Assembly: GCF_900110165.1 (NCBI RefSeq)
Contig: NZ_FOCQ01000003.1
Coordinates: 124,001-188,000, forward strand
Source of the DNA: Lihuaxuella thermophila
Lineage (GTDB): Bacteria > Bacillota > Bacilli > Thermoactinomycetales > Thermoactinomycetaceae
Length of the DNA: 64,000 bases
Direction: 5' to 3'
Below are positions 55,239 to 63,869 of the stretch, one piece after another. Under the pieces are notes generated by a model, which did not search any database, was not told where the DNA came from, and worked only from the letters and a program-made list of their open reading frames with translations. The translations under genes were made by a program, and so were the position numbers. The stretch's first letter is position 1. Each line of letters starts with the position of its first letter.

Positions 55239-56876
55239 TTGAGCAAAAAATGGAAGGTTCTGTTGATCGGATTGTTGGCATTTGCTTTGGTTGTCGCTTG
55301 TTTCGAAATCACCTCCCAATTAAACGCGGCAAAAAATGACGACAAGCAGATACTGAGATTGACTGAACCCGTCAATTTTGTCAATCTCGACAGCGCCACT
55401 GCCACAGACACCACTTCTTTCAACATATTAAATAATGTGGGAGAAGGGTTGATGAGAATGGGCAAAGATCATCGTCCCATTTACGGTCTGGCGGAAAGTG
55501 TAAAAATCAGTGTGGACCGAAAGGTGTACACATTCAGGCTGCGGGAAGGAATCAAATGGAACGACGGTCAGCCGATCCGCGCGCAAGATTTTGAATACGC
55601 ATGGAAGAGGGTGCTGGATCCCGAACTCAAAGCGCAGAAATCCAACATTCTCTTTTGCATCGCAGGTGCTGAAGCCTATCACAATAATAAAGTTCCGGCA
55701 GATCAGGTAGGTGTCACAGCCAGGGATGACAAAACATTGGAAGTGAGGCTGAAAAAGCCCACCCTTAACTTTTTGAGCATGCTCACCCTGCCCGTTTTCC
55801 AACCGCAGCGAAAAGAGTTCGTGGAGAAGTTAAAAAATCATTACGGCAAAAAACCGGAAACCGTTGCCTACAGCGGACCTTTTACGGTTACAAAGATTTC
55901 CCCGCAAAAAATGATGCTGGTCAAAAACGCAAACTATTGGGACCGGGACAACGTCCGGCTCAAACAAATAGACATCCACTTTGTAAAGGATACGGCTACG
56001 GAAATCCGTATGTACAATACCAACCAATCGGACATGGCCAGGTTGGATCAAGAGTTTGCTGAAGGATTTAAACAGTCTCCCGACTATCTGTATATTGAAA
56101 CAGCCAGAATCCAGTATCTCCTCCTCAATCAGAAAAACAAATTTTTTAAGAACGCCAATATTCGCCGGGCGATCACCCTCGCGATCAACCGTTCCGTCAT
56201 CACCGACGAAATATTAAAAGACGGCTCCAAACCTGCAGGTTCACTGGTTCCGCCAACCATCACCGGGATGGGTACACGCTCTTTCCGTCAAATGTCAGGG
56301 GGAGAAATTGTCACCCCTGATGTGAGAAAGGCGAGAGCATATTTTCAAAAGGGATTAAAAGAACTCGGCTTATCCAAACCGCCAAAAGGATTGCAGCTGT
56401 TAAGCTATGACGATTCACGCAGGAAAATCGCCATCTCCATTAAAAAGCAATTGAAGGACAATTTGGGATTGGAAATAAAGCTCAACTCCCCTCCCTCCAA
56501 GATCAAATTCAAAATGGAAAATACCGGTCAATTTGACATGGTTTTGTCCCGCTGGCGGGGGGATTTCAACGATCCGTTCAATTTTCTCTCCGTATGGGTT
56601 TCCAAAAACCCGCTCAATCACATGGAACATAAAAACCCCCATTATGACCGGCTGATCAATCATGCCCAGCAGTCTCCCGCAGAAAGAGAGAAGCTGGCCT
56701 TGCTCATCCAGGCAGAGAGAACACTGATTTCCGATCAACGGGAAGCCGCGATCATTCCCCTCTTTTATATCGGTTCCGCTTATTTGCAAAAACCGTATGT
56801 CAAAAACTTGTACAGGCATCCTTACGGTCCTGATTATACGCTGAAATGGGCCTATATCAGCGATAAGAAGGAATGA
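55239..56876 (+). CDS. oligopeptide-binding lipoprotein (OppA/DppE family), orphan
   Basis: A 545-residue SBP_bac_5 lipoprotein (lipobox VVAC, Cys 21), a paralogue of the 48569-50221 product with the same landmarks (ILNNVGEGLMRMGKDHRPIYGLA, IKWNDGQPIRAQDFEYAWKR, IRRAITLAINRS, SAYLQKPYVKNLYRHP). TTG 55239 has TTAGGAG eight bases upstream. Again there are no permease or ATPase genes nearby. Confidence 0.88.
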   Translation: MSKKWKVLLIGLLAFALVVACFEITSQLNAAKNDDKQILRLTEPVNFVNLDSATATDTTSFNILNNVGEGLMRMGKDHRPIYGLAESVKISVDRKVYTFRLREGIKWNDGQPIRAQDFEYAWKRVLDPELKAQKSNILFCIAGAEAYHNNKVPADQVGVTARDDKTLEVRLKKPTLNFLSMLTLPVFQPQRKEFVEKLKNHYGKKPETVAYSGPFTVTKISPQKMMLVKNANYWDRDNVRLKQIDIHFVKDTATEIRMYNTNQSDMARLDQEFAEGFKQSPDYLYIETARIQYLLLNQKNKFFKNANIRRAITLAINRSVITDEILKDGSKPAGSLVPPTITGMGTRSFRQMSGGEIVTPDVRKARAYFQKGLKELGLSKPPKGLQLLSYDDSRRKIAISIKKQLKDNLGLEIKLNSPPSKIKFKMENTGQFDMVLSRWRGDFNDPFNFLSVWVSKNPLNHMEHKNPHYDRLINHAQQSPAEREKLALLIQAERTLISDQREAAIIPLFYIGSAYLQKPYVKNLYRHPYGPDYTLKWAYISDKKE

Positions 56877-56892
56877 TGAGGATGGCCGGGAC

Positions 56893-56930
56893 GGCAGGCT
56901 CTGTAGGACGGGCCTGTCTTTTTTCATTTC
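56893..56930 (+). terminator. terminator of the second oligopeptide-binding gene
   Basis: An imperfect AGGC..GCCT-type stem followed by TGTCTTTTTTC, about 20-50 bases past the stop. Confidence 0.6.
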
Positions 56931-57002
56931 AATTTCATTTAAATTAGAGCCATTTCAACAGTTTTCCAACTTTTTTGTGTCCAAATAATGACTTAATTCG
57001 AG

Positions 57003-57022
57003 TATAATTATAGATATATCTA
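57003..57022 (+). promoter_or_regulatory. cstA -10 region with adjacent palindrome
   Basis: TATAAT (57003-57008) with only a weak -35, followed at once by the palindrome TAGATATATCTA (57011-57022) at the expected start site. A weak promoter with a possible operator or activator dependence. Confidence 0.4.
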
Positions 57023-57052
57023 TTCATATTTTTCAGTGGAAAGGATGATTCA

Positions 57053-59110
57053 ATGAAGAAGCGCTGGCTTTCTTATTTGATCTGGGCGGCGATTTCCGCT
57101 CTCGGAGCCGCGGGTTTTGCCATTTTGGCCCTGAAGCGCGGTGAAACGGTGAATGCCCTCTGGCTCCTGACGGCGGCAACGTGTACTTATGCGATCGGTT
57201 ATCGTTTTTACAGCCGCTTTATGGCCCGAAAAGTGTTTGAATTGGATGACAACAGGAAGACTCCCGCTGAAGTGATCAACGACGGAAAAGACTTTGTCCC
57301 CACCAACAAGTGGGTGTTATTTGGCCACCACTTTGCCGCGATCGCAGGGGCAGGTCCGCTCGTCGGCCCGATCCTGGCCGCACAGATGGGGTATCTTCCG
57401 GGTACGCTGTGGATTGTTGTCGGCGTTGTACTGGGAGGTGCTGTCCAGGACTTCATCATCCTGTTTGGTTCCATGCGCCGGAACGGTAAATCCCTCGGTG
57501 ACATGGCCAGGGAAGAGATCGGACCGGTGGGAGGTTTCACCGCTCTCTTTGCCATTCTTGGAATTATGATCATTCTGCTCGCGGTGTTGGCGCTCGTAGT
57601 TGTGAAAGCGCTCGCTCACAGCCCGTGGGGCATGTTTACCATCGCCATGACCATTCCCATCGCCCTTTTCATGGGGATTTACATGCGTTATATCCGACCG
57701 GGGAAAGTGTTGGAAACATCGCTGATCGGCTTTGCCCTTTTGCTTCTTTCCCTGATCGCGGGCCAATACGTTGCCGAACATCCGACCCTTGGACCGTTGT
57801 TCACCCTGGAAGGAACCACCATTGCCTGGTTGATGATTATTTACGGTTTTGTCGCTTCTGTCATTCCGGTTTGGCTGCTCCTGGCGCCGCGCGATTATCT
57901 CAGCACCTTTCTGAAAATCGGTACCATTTTCGCTTTGGCGCTCGGTATTGTGTTCGTGATGCCCGACCTGAAAATGCCTGCTCTCACCAAATTTATTGAT
58001 GGAACAGGTCCCGTATTTTCCGGCAATCTGTTCCCGTTCGTCTTCATCACGATCGCCTGCGGCGCGATTTCCGGCTTCCACGCGCTTGTCTCGTCCGGAA
58101 CCACGCCGAAAATGATCGCCCGTGAATCCCATGCGCGTATGATCGGTTACGGCGGAATGTTGACGGAATCTTTTGTTGGTATTATGGCCTTGATCTCCGC
58201 TTGCGTATTGACCCCGGGTGTCTATTTTGCGATGAACAGCCCGGCTGCGGTGCTTGGAACCGATGTGGCAAGCGCGGCTGCCGCTGTTTCCAAGATGGGC
58301 TTTACCATCACGCCGGAAGAGCTGACCAACTGGGCGAAATCGATCGGCGAATCCACCATTCTTTCCCGTACAGGAGGCGCACCGACGCTCGCGGTCGGAA
58401 TGGCCTTTATATTCTCCAGTTTCACCAGCGAAGCGTTAATGGCCTTCTGGTACCACTTCGCCATCTTGTTTGAAGCCGTTTTCATCCTGACCACCATCGA
58501 TGCCGGAACGCGGGTAGGACGCTTCATCCTGCAAGATTTGCTCGGGCGGTTTTCACCAAAGCTGGGTCAGACCGAATGGTATCCGGCCAATATCCTGGCC
58601 AGTGGCGCCATCGTGGCCGGATGGGGATATTTCCTCTACCAAGGGGTGATTGATCCGCTGGGCGGGATTAACACCTTATGGCCCCTGTTCGGAATTGCCA
58701 ACCAAATGCTGGCTGTCGTAGCATTGGTCGTCGGTACCACCATCCTGATCAAGATGGGTAAAGCGGTCTACTCATGGATCACCTTTGTCCCGCTTGTCTG
58801 GCTGACCACGGTAACCATGACCGCCGGATGGCAAAAGCTGTTCCATGAAAAAGCATCCATCGGCTTCCTGGCGGCTGCGGAGAAATACCAGGATGCCATC
58901 AATAAAGGCCAGATCCTCGGTCCGGCCAAGTCGATGGAAGAGATGGAACGCATCGTTCTCAACAATCAAATCGATGCCGTTCTCACCGCCATTTTTATGA
59001 TCCTGGTGGCTCTGATCATCATCGATGCAGCCCGCGTCTGGTATAAAATCCTGGTGAAACATGAAAAACTCCCGTTACGCGAATCGGCCTATATTCCACA
59101 CAAAGCCTGA
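57053..59110 (+). CDS. cstA: carbon starvation protein CstA
   Basis: A 685-residue transporter with about 16-18 membrane helices. CstA-family proteins take up peptides and/or pyruvate during carbon limitation. Conserved segments seen: YRFYSRFMARKVF, FVPTNKWVLFGHHFAAIAGAGPLVGP in adjacent runs, QDFIILFGSMRRNGKSLG, GFHALVSSGTTPKMI and TTIDAGTRVGRFILQD. ATG 57053 with AAAGGATG SD. Paired with the small ybdD gene 18 bases on. Confidence 0.95.
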   Translation: MKKRWLSYLIWAAISALGAAGFAILALKRGETVNALWLLTAATCTYAIGYRFYSRFMARKVFELDDNRKTPAEVINDGKDFVPTNKWVLFGHHFAAIAGAGPLVGPILAAQMGYLPGTLWIVVGVVLGGAVQDFIILFGSMRRNGKSLGDMAREEIGPVGGFTALFAILGIMIILLAVLALVVVKALAHSPWGMFTIAMTIPIALFMGIYMRYIRPGKVLETSLIGFALLLLSLIAGQYVAEHPTLGPLFTLEGTTIAWLMIIYGFVASVIPVWLLLAPRDYLSTFLKIGTIFALALGIVFVMPDLKMPALTKFIDGTGPVFSGNLFPFVFITIACGAISGFHALVSSGTTPKMIARESHARMIGYGGMLTESFVGIMALISACVLTPGVYFAMNSPAAVLGTDVASAAAAVSKMGFTITPEELTNWAKSIGESTILSRTGGAPTLAVGMAFIFSSFTSEALMAFWYHFAILFEAVFILTTIDAGTRVGRFILQDLLGRFSPKLGQTEWYPANILASGAIVAGWGYFLYQGVIDPLGGINTLWPLFGIANQMLAVVALVVGTTILIKMGKAVYSWITFVPLVWLTTVTMTAGWQKLFHEKASIGFLAAAEKYQDAINKGQILGPAKSMEEMERIVLNNQIDAVLTAIFMILVALIIIDAARVWYKILVKHEKLPLRESAYIPHKA

Positions 59111-59128
59111 ATCAATGGAGGGTGACTG

Positions 59129-59344
59129 ATGAGCGAAAAAAACACGCTTTGCCCTCGCTGGAAAAAACCGTTCCGGCTGATCGCCGATTATCTGAATGAA
59201 ATAGCCGGAGTTCCCAATTATGAAAGATATCTCGAACATTTCCACAAACACCACCCCGGCGAAAAGCCTTTGAGCGAAGCGGAATTTCACCGCCAAGCCA
59301 TTGATGAAAAATACGGCGGGGGGACGATTCGCCGATGTTGCTAA
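59129..59344 (+). CDS. ybdD: YbdD/YjiX family protein
   Basis: 71 residues. It has all family landmarks: GVPNYERYLEHFHKHHPGEKP, SEAEFHRQAIDEKYGGG, and the C-terminal RCC. In enterobacteria YbdD/YjiX is the small partner encoded after CstA/BtsT and needed for transport. ATG 59129 has GGAGGGT upstream. Same unit as cstA. Confidence 0.92.
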   Translation: MSEKNTLCPRWKKPFRLIADYLNEIAGVPNYERYLEHFHKHHPGEKPLSEAEFHRQAIDEKYGGGTIRRCC

Positions 59345-59373
59345 AAAAGGATGTCCGATTGGACATCCTTTTT
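59343..59373. terminator. bidirectional terminator
   Basis: AAAAAAGGATGTCC (59343-59356), 4-base loop, then 59361-59373. It serves the convergent ybdD and tatA genes. Confidence 0.9.
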
Positions 59374-59387
59374 CTATCCTAAACCTG

Positions 59388-59630
59388 TTAAGCATCTTTG
59401 TTTGTCAGGTTTGTTTGGGCAGCCGGAGGTTCTTTTTTGACTTCCGATTGTGCCGCCCGGGCAGGTTCCTGTCTTTTCTCCTCATCATCGCTCAAGATGC
59501 CGCTGGTGGCATTTTTAAACTCCCGAATGGACTTACCCACAGCCCGTCCCAGTTCCGGCAATTTTTTCGGGCCGAACAAGATCAAAGCGACGATAAAAAT
59601 AAGAATCCATTCCATTCCTCCGATGTTCAA
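59388..59630 (-). CDS. tatA: Sec-independent translocase subunit TatA
   Basis: An 80-residue pore-forming Tat component. One N-terminal membrane helix (WILIFIVALILF), then the FGPKKLPELGRAVGKSIREFK hinge and amphipathic helix, then a charged tail. TTG 59630 has AAGGGGGG seven bases upstream; the internal ATG 59615 has no spaced SD. No tatC in the window. Confidence 0.92.
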   Translation of the reverse strand: MNIGGMEWILIFIVALILFGPKKLPELGRAVGKSIREFKNATSGILSDDEEKRQEPARAAQSEVKKEPPAAQTNLTNKDA

Positions 59631-59698
59631 TCCATTTCCCCCCTTTGTAAGGGACACCTATTTATCAGATATTATACTACGAATTTGATGAGGAATTG

Positions 59699-60301
59699 TT
59701 AATGATGCCAAAAACCATTTCTTGCATTTCTCTTTTTGTACCATTGGATCAGCAAGTATAACAACAGAAGAGCACCAGCAACGATGCCGATGTCCGTGAT
59801 GTATGGAGAAGCCGCTTCTTTCATCTGTTTCCAGTTATCCCCGAGCCCCATGCCCAAATAAAGGAAAAAAATCGACCATGTCGTCGTCAGCGTGGTAAAG
59901 CGGATGAATGACATTTTGGCAATCCCTGCCGGAATGGAGATCGCATGGCGGACCACGGGAATAAAACGCGCCCCAAAGATGACTCCCGTCCCATAGCGGT
60001 TAAACCATTCTTCGGCGACATCGAGATGTTTTTCACGAATCAGGACATCCTTTCCGTATTTTTCCAAAAATGACCTGCCGCCGTAATATCCTGCCCAGTA
60101 CAAGAACAGTTGGGCGAGCACTCCCCCGATCGTGCCGGCGATCACCGCTCCGGCAAAAGTGATTTGTTGATTCGCGATCAGATAACCACCGTAGGACAAG
60201 ACTATTTCGCTGGGAATCACCTCCACCATCAGTCCGAGCGCAATCCCCAGGTATCAGAGTTCTGCGAGCCATTCGAGAAAAGAGTCAATAACATCATTCA
60301 T
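59699..60301 (-). pseudogene. DedA-family membrane protein gene interrupted by in-frame TGA
   Basis: DedA proteins are lipid flippases/undecaprenyl-phosphate recyclers of about 200 residues. From ATG 60301 (GTAGGG SD seven bases upstream) the frame reads MNDVIDSFLEWLAEL, then TGA (60256-60254), then YLGIALGLMVEVIPSEIVLSY in the same frame. Homologs have Gly at the stop (GYLG), so a single GGA-to-TGA change is likely. The rest is intact through DedA motifs (FGARFIPVVRHAISIPAGIAKM). A restart at ATG 60229 would give 176 residues without the first 24. Either a young pseudogene, a truncated product, or a sequence error. Confidence 0.75.
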
Positions 60302-60474
60302 GTTGCAGCCCTACCTGCCTTATCAGTATTTGACAACTTCGATCATAATGAAACTCGCGGTCCCATCCCCACTTATTTCCATCCTGTACACAAATATTCT
60401 ATTAGAAAAAAACAAAAAAAAAGAACCGCGCAGATGTAAAATCAAACGCGGCATTTTATGTTCGTCATGCAAAA

Positions 60475-60489
60475 CCCCGGATCACGGGG
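60475..60489 (-). terminator. weak terminator after glnP
   Basis: A short CCCC/GGGG stem followed by TTTTGC on the minus strand, about 45 bases past glnP. Confidence 0.35.
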
Positions 60490-60532
60490 AACCGTTCTGA
60501 CCGCTCCCGATGCCGGATCTTTTTATATCCGA

Positions 60533-61186
60533 TCAACCTGCCAATTTTTTCTCAAGACGGCGGCTTGCCAGGGATAAACTGTAGTTAATGACAAAGTAGA
60601 TCAGTGCGACAAACAGAAGCATCGGAATAGCAGCAACCGGATATTTATTGTAAATGATCTGCGCATTATGGGTAAGTTCCGGCAAGGTGATCGCCACCGC
60701 TAATGCCGTATCTTTAATGAGCGCCACAAATTGGCTGACCAAAGGAGGAATCATCCGTTTTAATGCCTGAGGCATAATGATATAGTTCAAGGTTTGTAGA
60801 TAAGTGAAGCCTTGTGAACGAGCAGCTTCAATCTGCCCTCGATCCACTGAATTCAAACCGCTGCGCACGATCTCGGCGACGAGTGCCGAAGTGAATACCG
60901 TCATGCTGAGAATCACGGACATGGTGATCGGCAATTCAACTCCCCACTCTTTTAACCCAAACCAGCCGAAGAAAATGATTAAGAGCAGCGGCAGATTGCG
61001 AATCACCTCTATATATAAGGTGGCCAGATGAGAAATCACCGGCAACCTGGTATAGCGAAGGGTTCCCAGGATGATTCCCAGGATGAAACTCAGGACAATC
61101 GCGGCCGCAGCCACTTCCAAGGTCACCAGCAAACCATCCCATAAAAATTTGAGATGCGCTTCATTAAAAACGACCGAAAAATCCAA
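60533..61186 (-). CDS. glnP: glutamine ABC transporter permease GlnP
   Basis: 217 residues, about five membrane helices, HisM/GlnP family. It has RNLPLLLIIFFGWFGL and the ATPase-docking EAA loop IEAARSQGFTYLQTLNYIIMPQALK in pieces. TTG 61186 has GGAGGG seven bases upstream. Last gene of glnQHMP, the same order as in B. subtilis. Confidence 0.9.
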   Translation of the reverse strand: MDFSVVFNEAHLKFLWDGLLVTLEVAAAAIVLSFILGIILGTLRYTRLPVISHLATLYIEVIRNLPLLLIIFFGWFGLKEWGVELPITMSVILSMTVFTSALVAEIVRSGLNSVDRGQIEAARSQGFTYLQTLNYIIMPQALKRMIPPLVSQFVALIKDTALAVAITLPELTHNAQIIYNKYPVAAIPMLLFVALIYFVINYSLSLASRRLEKKLAG

Positions 61187-61199
61187 ATCGCTTCCCTCC

Positions 61200-61856
61200 T
61201 TAACGCGTACCCGCTTTTGACCAACGGCGTTCCAAATAGTTCACTCCCAAGCTGAGCGGAATCGTCAACAGAAGATATAAAACGGCGACAAAGATATAAA
61301 TGGGAGTGATATCCTGCTCCGTTCCCGCCACATCGGCCGCATACAGCAAGTCCCCCCCGGCGATCACCGCCAGAACCGAAGAGTTCTTGACCAGGTTGAT
61401 AAACTGGTTGCCCAGAGGTGGAACAATCAGCTTAAACGCCTGCGGCAAAATCACATACTGCATGGCCTGAATATAGGTCAGTCCGGACGAACGGGCCGCT
61501 TCCATCTGCCCTTTCGGCACCGATTGAATGCCGGCCCGGATGGCTTCGGCGATATAAGAACTCGTATAAATGGACAAGCCGAACGAACCCACTAAAAATG
61601 CAGACAGTTTGATCCCGAGTGCAGGAAGGCCGACATAGAAGAAAAATACTTGGATCACCAGCGGAGTATTGCGGAAAAACTCAACATAAGCAGTACCGAA
61701 CCATTCGAGGGGTTTCACGCCGGAAATGCGAAAGACAGCAATCACCGTTCCGAGAGCCAAACTCAGCACCAGCGCAAACAGACTGACTCCGATCGTCGTC
61801 AAGAATCCGTCGATAAAATCCTGTTCATAGCCTTCAAGAAAACCGAAGTCAAACAT
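61200..61856 (-). CDS. glnM: glutamine ABC transporter permease GlnM
   Basis: 218 residues, paralogous to GlnP. It has VEFFRNTPLVIQVFFFYVGLP and the EAA loop MEAARSSGLTYIQAMQYVILPQ (as two adjoining parts). ATG 61856. Separated from glnH by a stem-loop. Confidence 0.9.
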   Translation of the reverse strand: MFDFGFLEGYEQDFIDGFLTTIGVSLFALVLSLALGTVIAVFRISGVKPLEWFGTAYVEFFRNTPLVIQVFFFYVGLPALGIKLSAFLVGSFGLSIYTSSYIAEAIRAGIQSVPKGQMEAARSSGLTYIQAMQYVILPQAFKLIVPPLGNQFINLVKNSSVLAVIAGGDLLYAADVAGTEQDITPIYIFVAVLYLLLTIPLSLGVNYLERRWSKAGTR

Positions 61857-61893
61857 GCCATCATTCCTTTCACCAATGTACCGCTTAGAAAAA

Positions 61894-61923
61894 GATGGGC
61901 TTTACGATATGTGAAAGCCCATC
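61894..61923 (-). terminator. intercistronic terminator/attenuator in glnQHMP
   Basis: GATGGGCTTT pairs perfectly with AAAGCCCATC (61894-61903 with 61914-61923), followed by TTTTTC on the minus strand. It lies between the binding-protein gene and the two permease genes. It should let only part of the transcripts reach the permeases, giving more binding protein. Confidence 0.75.
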
Positions 61924-61936
61924 CTTCGCCAGACTA

Positions 61937-62794
61937 TTAAGTTGTCGGAGATTTTTGCACGGCATCTTTCGGAAGGTCTTTCGGCGGGTCTTTCTTGAAC
62001 CATTTTTTGTAGAGCGTATCGTACGTACCGTCTTTCATGATGTCATCCAGGAATTTGTTGACATACTCCAACAGATCTTTGTTCTTTTTATCTACACCGA
62101 TTCCGTACGGCTCCTGGGTGAAGTGCTCGCCAACCAGCTTATAATTGGGATCTTGTTGCTGCATCCCCATCAGAATACTGTCATCGGTGGTTAAGGCGTC
62201 CACTTGCCCCGCGCGCAATGCGGTAAAGGCATCGGCATAGTTTTCATAGAGTTTGAGATCCACATTCGGGACGACGGCCTGGATGTTTTTACCGCTGGTG
62301 GCTCCTTTCGCCGTGGCCACTCTCTTGCCGGCTGTATCTTTCACGTCTTTGATGGGGCTATCCTTGTGAACGAGCAGAGATTGACCGGCCATGAAGTAAA
62401 CACGTGAGAAATCGATCTCTTCTTTTCGCTTTTCCGTGATGGTCATCGTGGCACAGATCAAGTCAATGTCTCCGCCTTTTAAGAGTTTAATGCGGGTTTT
62501 GGAGTTCACTTCTTTTAACTCGATCTTGTTCTCGTCACCCAGCATCCGTTTGGCGAGTTCTTTCATCAGGTCAATTTCAAATCCCTTCACCTGATTGTCC
62601 GCCGGGTCTTTGTAACCGAAGAGATAGGTGTCATATTTGACTCCCACTACCAATTTTCCGCGCTTTTTAATCGCTTCCACGGCACTGGCTGCTTGTTGGT
62701 CCCCATTTCCCTGATCAGCGGAAGAGCCGCAGGCGGCAACCATCAAAGCCATCAGGAGCGCCACAGACAAGGCCAGCCATTTCTTCCATTTCAT
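61937..62794 (-). CDS. glnH: glutamine-binding lipoprotein GlnH
   Basis: A 285-residue SBP_bac_3 lipoprotein (lipobox VAAC, Cys 22). It has GKLVVGVKYDTYLFGYKD at the ligand-domain start, GFEIDLMKELAKRML, the DLICATMTITEKRKEEIDFS motif and AVDALTTDDSILMG-like loop. It binds glutamine or another polar amino acid. ATG 62794 has GGAGGG six bases upstream. Confidence 0.9.
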   Translation of the reverse strand: MKWKKWLALSVALLMALMVAACGSSADQGNGDQQAASAVEAIKKRGKLVVGVKYDTYLFGYKDPADNQVKGFEIDLMKELAKRMLGDENKIELKEVNSKTRIKLLKGGDIDLICATMTITEKRKEEIDFSRVYFMAGQSLLVHKDSPIKDVKDTAGKRVATAKGATSGKNIQAVVPNVDLKLYENYADAFTALRAGQVDALTTDDSILMGMQQQDPNYKLVGEHFTQEPYGIGVDKKNKDLLEYVNKFLDDIMKDGTYDTLYKKWFKKDPPKDLPKDAVQKSPTT

Positions 62795-62812
62795 CCCATT
62801 CCCTCCCACGTG

Positions 62813-63541
62813 TTAATGTTTGAGAATTCTGCTCAAAAATTGTCGGGTGCGTTCTTCTTTCGGATTGTTGAAAAACTCTTCCGGTGTCCCGGTTTCCATG
62901 ATTTGCCCCTCATCCATGAAGATGATCCGGTCAGCCACCTCACGGGCAAAGCCCATTTCGTGGGTGACGACCACCATGGTCATCCCTTCTTTGGCCAGCG
63001 TCCTCATGACATCCAGCACTTCCCCGATCATCTCCGGATCCAGCGCGGACGTAGGTTCGTCGAACAGCATGATTTTCGGTTTCATGGCGAGTCCTCTGGC
63101 AATCGCCACCCGCTGCTGCTGCCCCCCGGACAGCTGAGACGGGTAAGCATCCGCTTTTTCCGGAATGCCTACTTTTTTGAGGTATTCAAGCGCGATTTTT
63201 TTGGCTTCTTCCGGATTCATTTTCCGTACTTTTATCGGAGCTAATGTGATATTTTCCAGCACGGTTTTGTGCGGATAGAGATTAAAATGCTGGAAGACCA
63301 TGCCGATTTCCTGACGCAGGAGGTTAATATTGGTTTTGGGGTCATTCACTTTAAAGCCGTCAACGACCAGTTCCCCTTCTGAAATGGTTTCCAATTTGTT
63401 GATGCAGCGAAGCAGCGTGCTTTTGCCGGATCCGCTGGGACCGAGAATCACGACGACTTCCCCTGCTTTAATTTCCAGGTTGATATTTTTTAGTACCTGG
63501 AAATCCCCAAACCATTTGTTCACATTCGAAAAGCGGATTAT
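62813..63541 (-). CDS. glnQ: glutamine ABC transporter ATPase GlnQ (apparent ATA start)
   Basis: A 242-residue ATPase. Walker [11 protein letters not shown]-loop [11 protein letters not shown], signature LSGGQQQR, Walker [16 protein letters not shown]-loop VVTHEM. Very close to B. subtilis GlnQ. That protein starts MITFQNVNK; here the equivalent codons read ATA ATC CGC TTT TCG AAT GTG AAC AAA, so the homologous start is ATA at 63541. It lies six bases after GGGGGGG, the only SD. GTG 63523 would lose six residues and has no SD. First gene of glnQHMP. Confidence 0.9.
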   Translation of the reverse strand: MIRFSNVNKWFGDFQVLKNINLEIKAGEVVVILGPSGSGKSTLLRCINKLETISEGELVVDGFKVNDPKTNINLLRQEIGMVFQHFNLYPHKTVLENITLAPIKVRKMNPEEAKKIALEYLKKVGIPEKADAYPSQLSGGQQQRVAIARGLAMKPKIMLFDEPTSALDPEMIGEVLDVMRTLAKEGMTMVVVTHEMGFAREVADRIIFMDEGQIMETGTPEEFFNNPKEERTRQFLSRILKH

Positions 63542-63627
63542 TCTGATCCCCCCCTAACAAAATTTTCCGAAAACAGTTACTTTTTAAAAGATCATCACAA
63601 AATATTACAATAATAATCCTAAATTGA

Positions 63628-63656
63628 ATATATATTTATGTTAAAAAAATGTCAAG
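63628..63656 (-). promoter_or_regulatory. promoter of glnQHMP
   Basis: Consensus TTGACA (63656-63651), 17 bases and TATATT (63633-63628) on the minus strand, about 87 bases before glnQ. I found no clear TnrA/GlnR box. Confidence 0.7.
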
Positions 63657-63821
63657 TTTTCTATGTTTGTGTCCGATTATGTAATCCCGGATGAATGCAA
63701 ATATTATTTATAGTAATTTTAGAGTGGCTATTCCCTCTTCCCTTAGCTTGTAAACCTGTTTCGCGTCCGCTTTCATTGTATAAAGCAACCATGAACGGGG
63801 GGCGCATATTAATGAAATAAA

Positions 63822-63864
63822 AAAAACAACAGGACGAGAGCCCGTCTCAATCCCGTTGTTTTTG
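63822..63864 (-). terminator. terminator of the rocA-like gene
   Basis: An ACAAC-GGGA/TCC-GTTGT stem with an inner GAG/CTC pairing, then TTTTTTTT on the minus strand. Confidence 0.75.
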
Positions 63865-63869
63865 CAGTT

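Noticed and set aside
57317-58132. 271-codon minus-strand frame inside cstA
   Set aside because: Antisense shadow of cstA, very rich in His/Asp/Gly; no independent signals.
63628-63670. TnrA/GlnR box at the glnQHMP promoter
   Set aside because: The TGTTA...TGTCA stretch does not fit TGTNA-N7-TNACA at the required positions.
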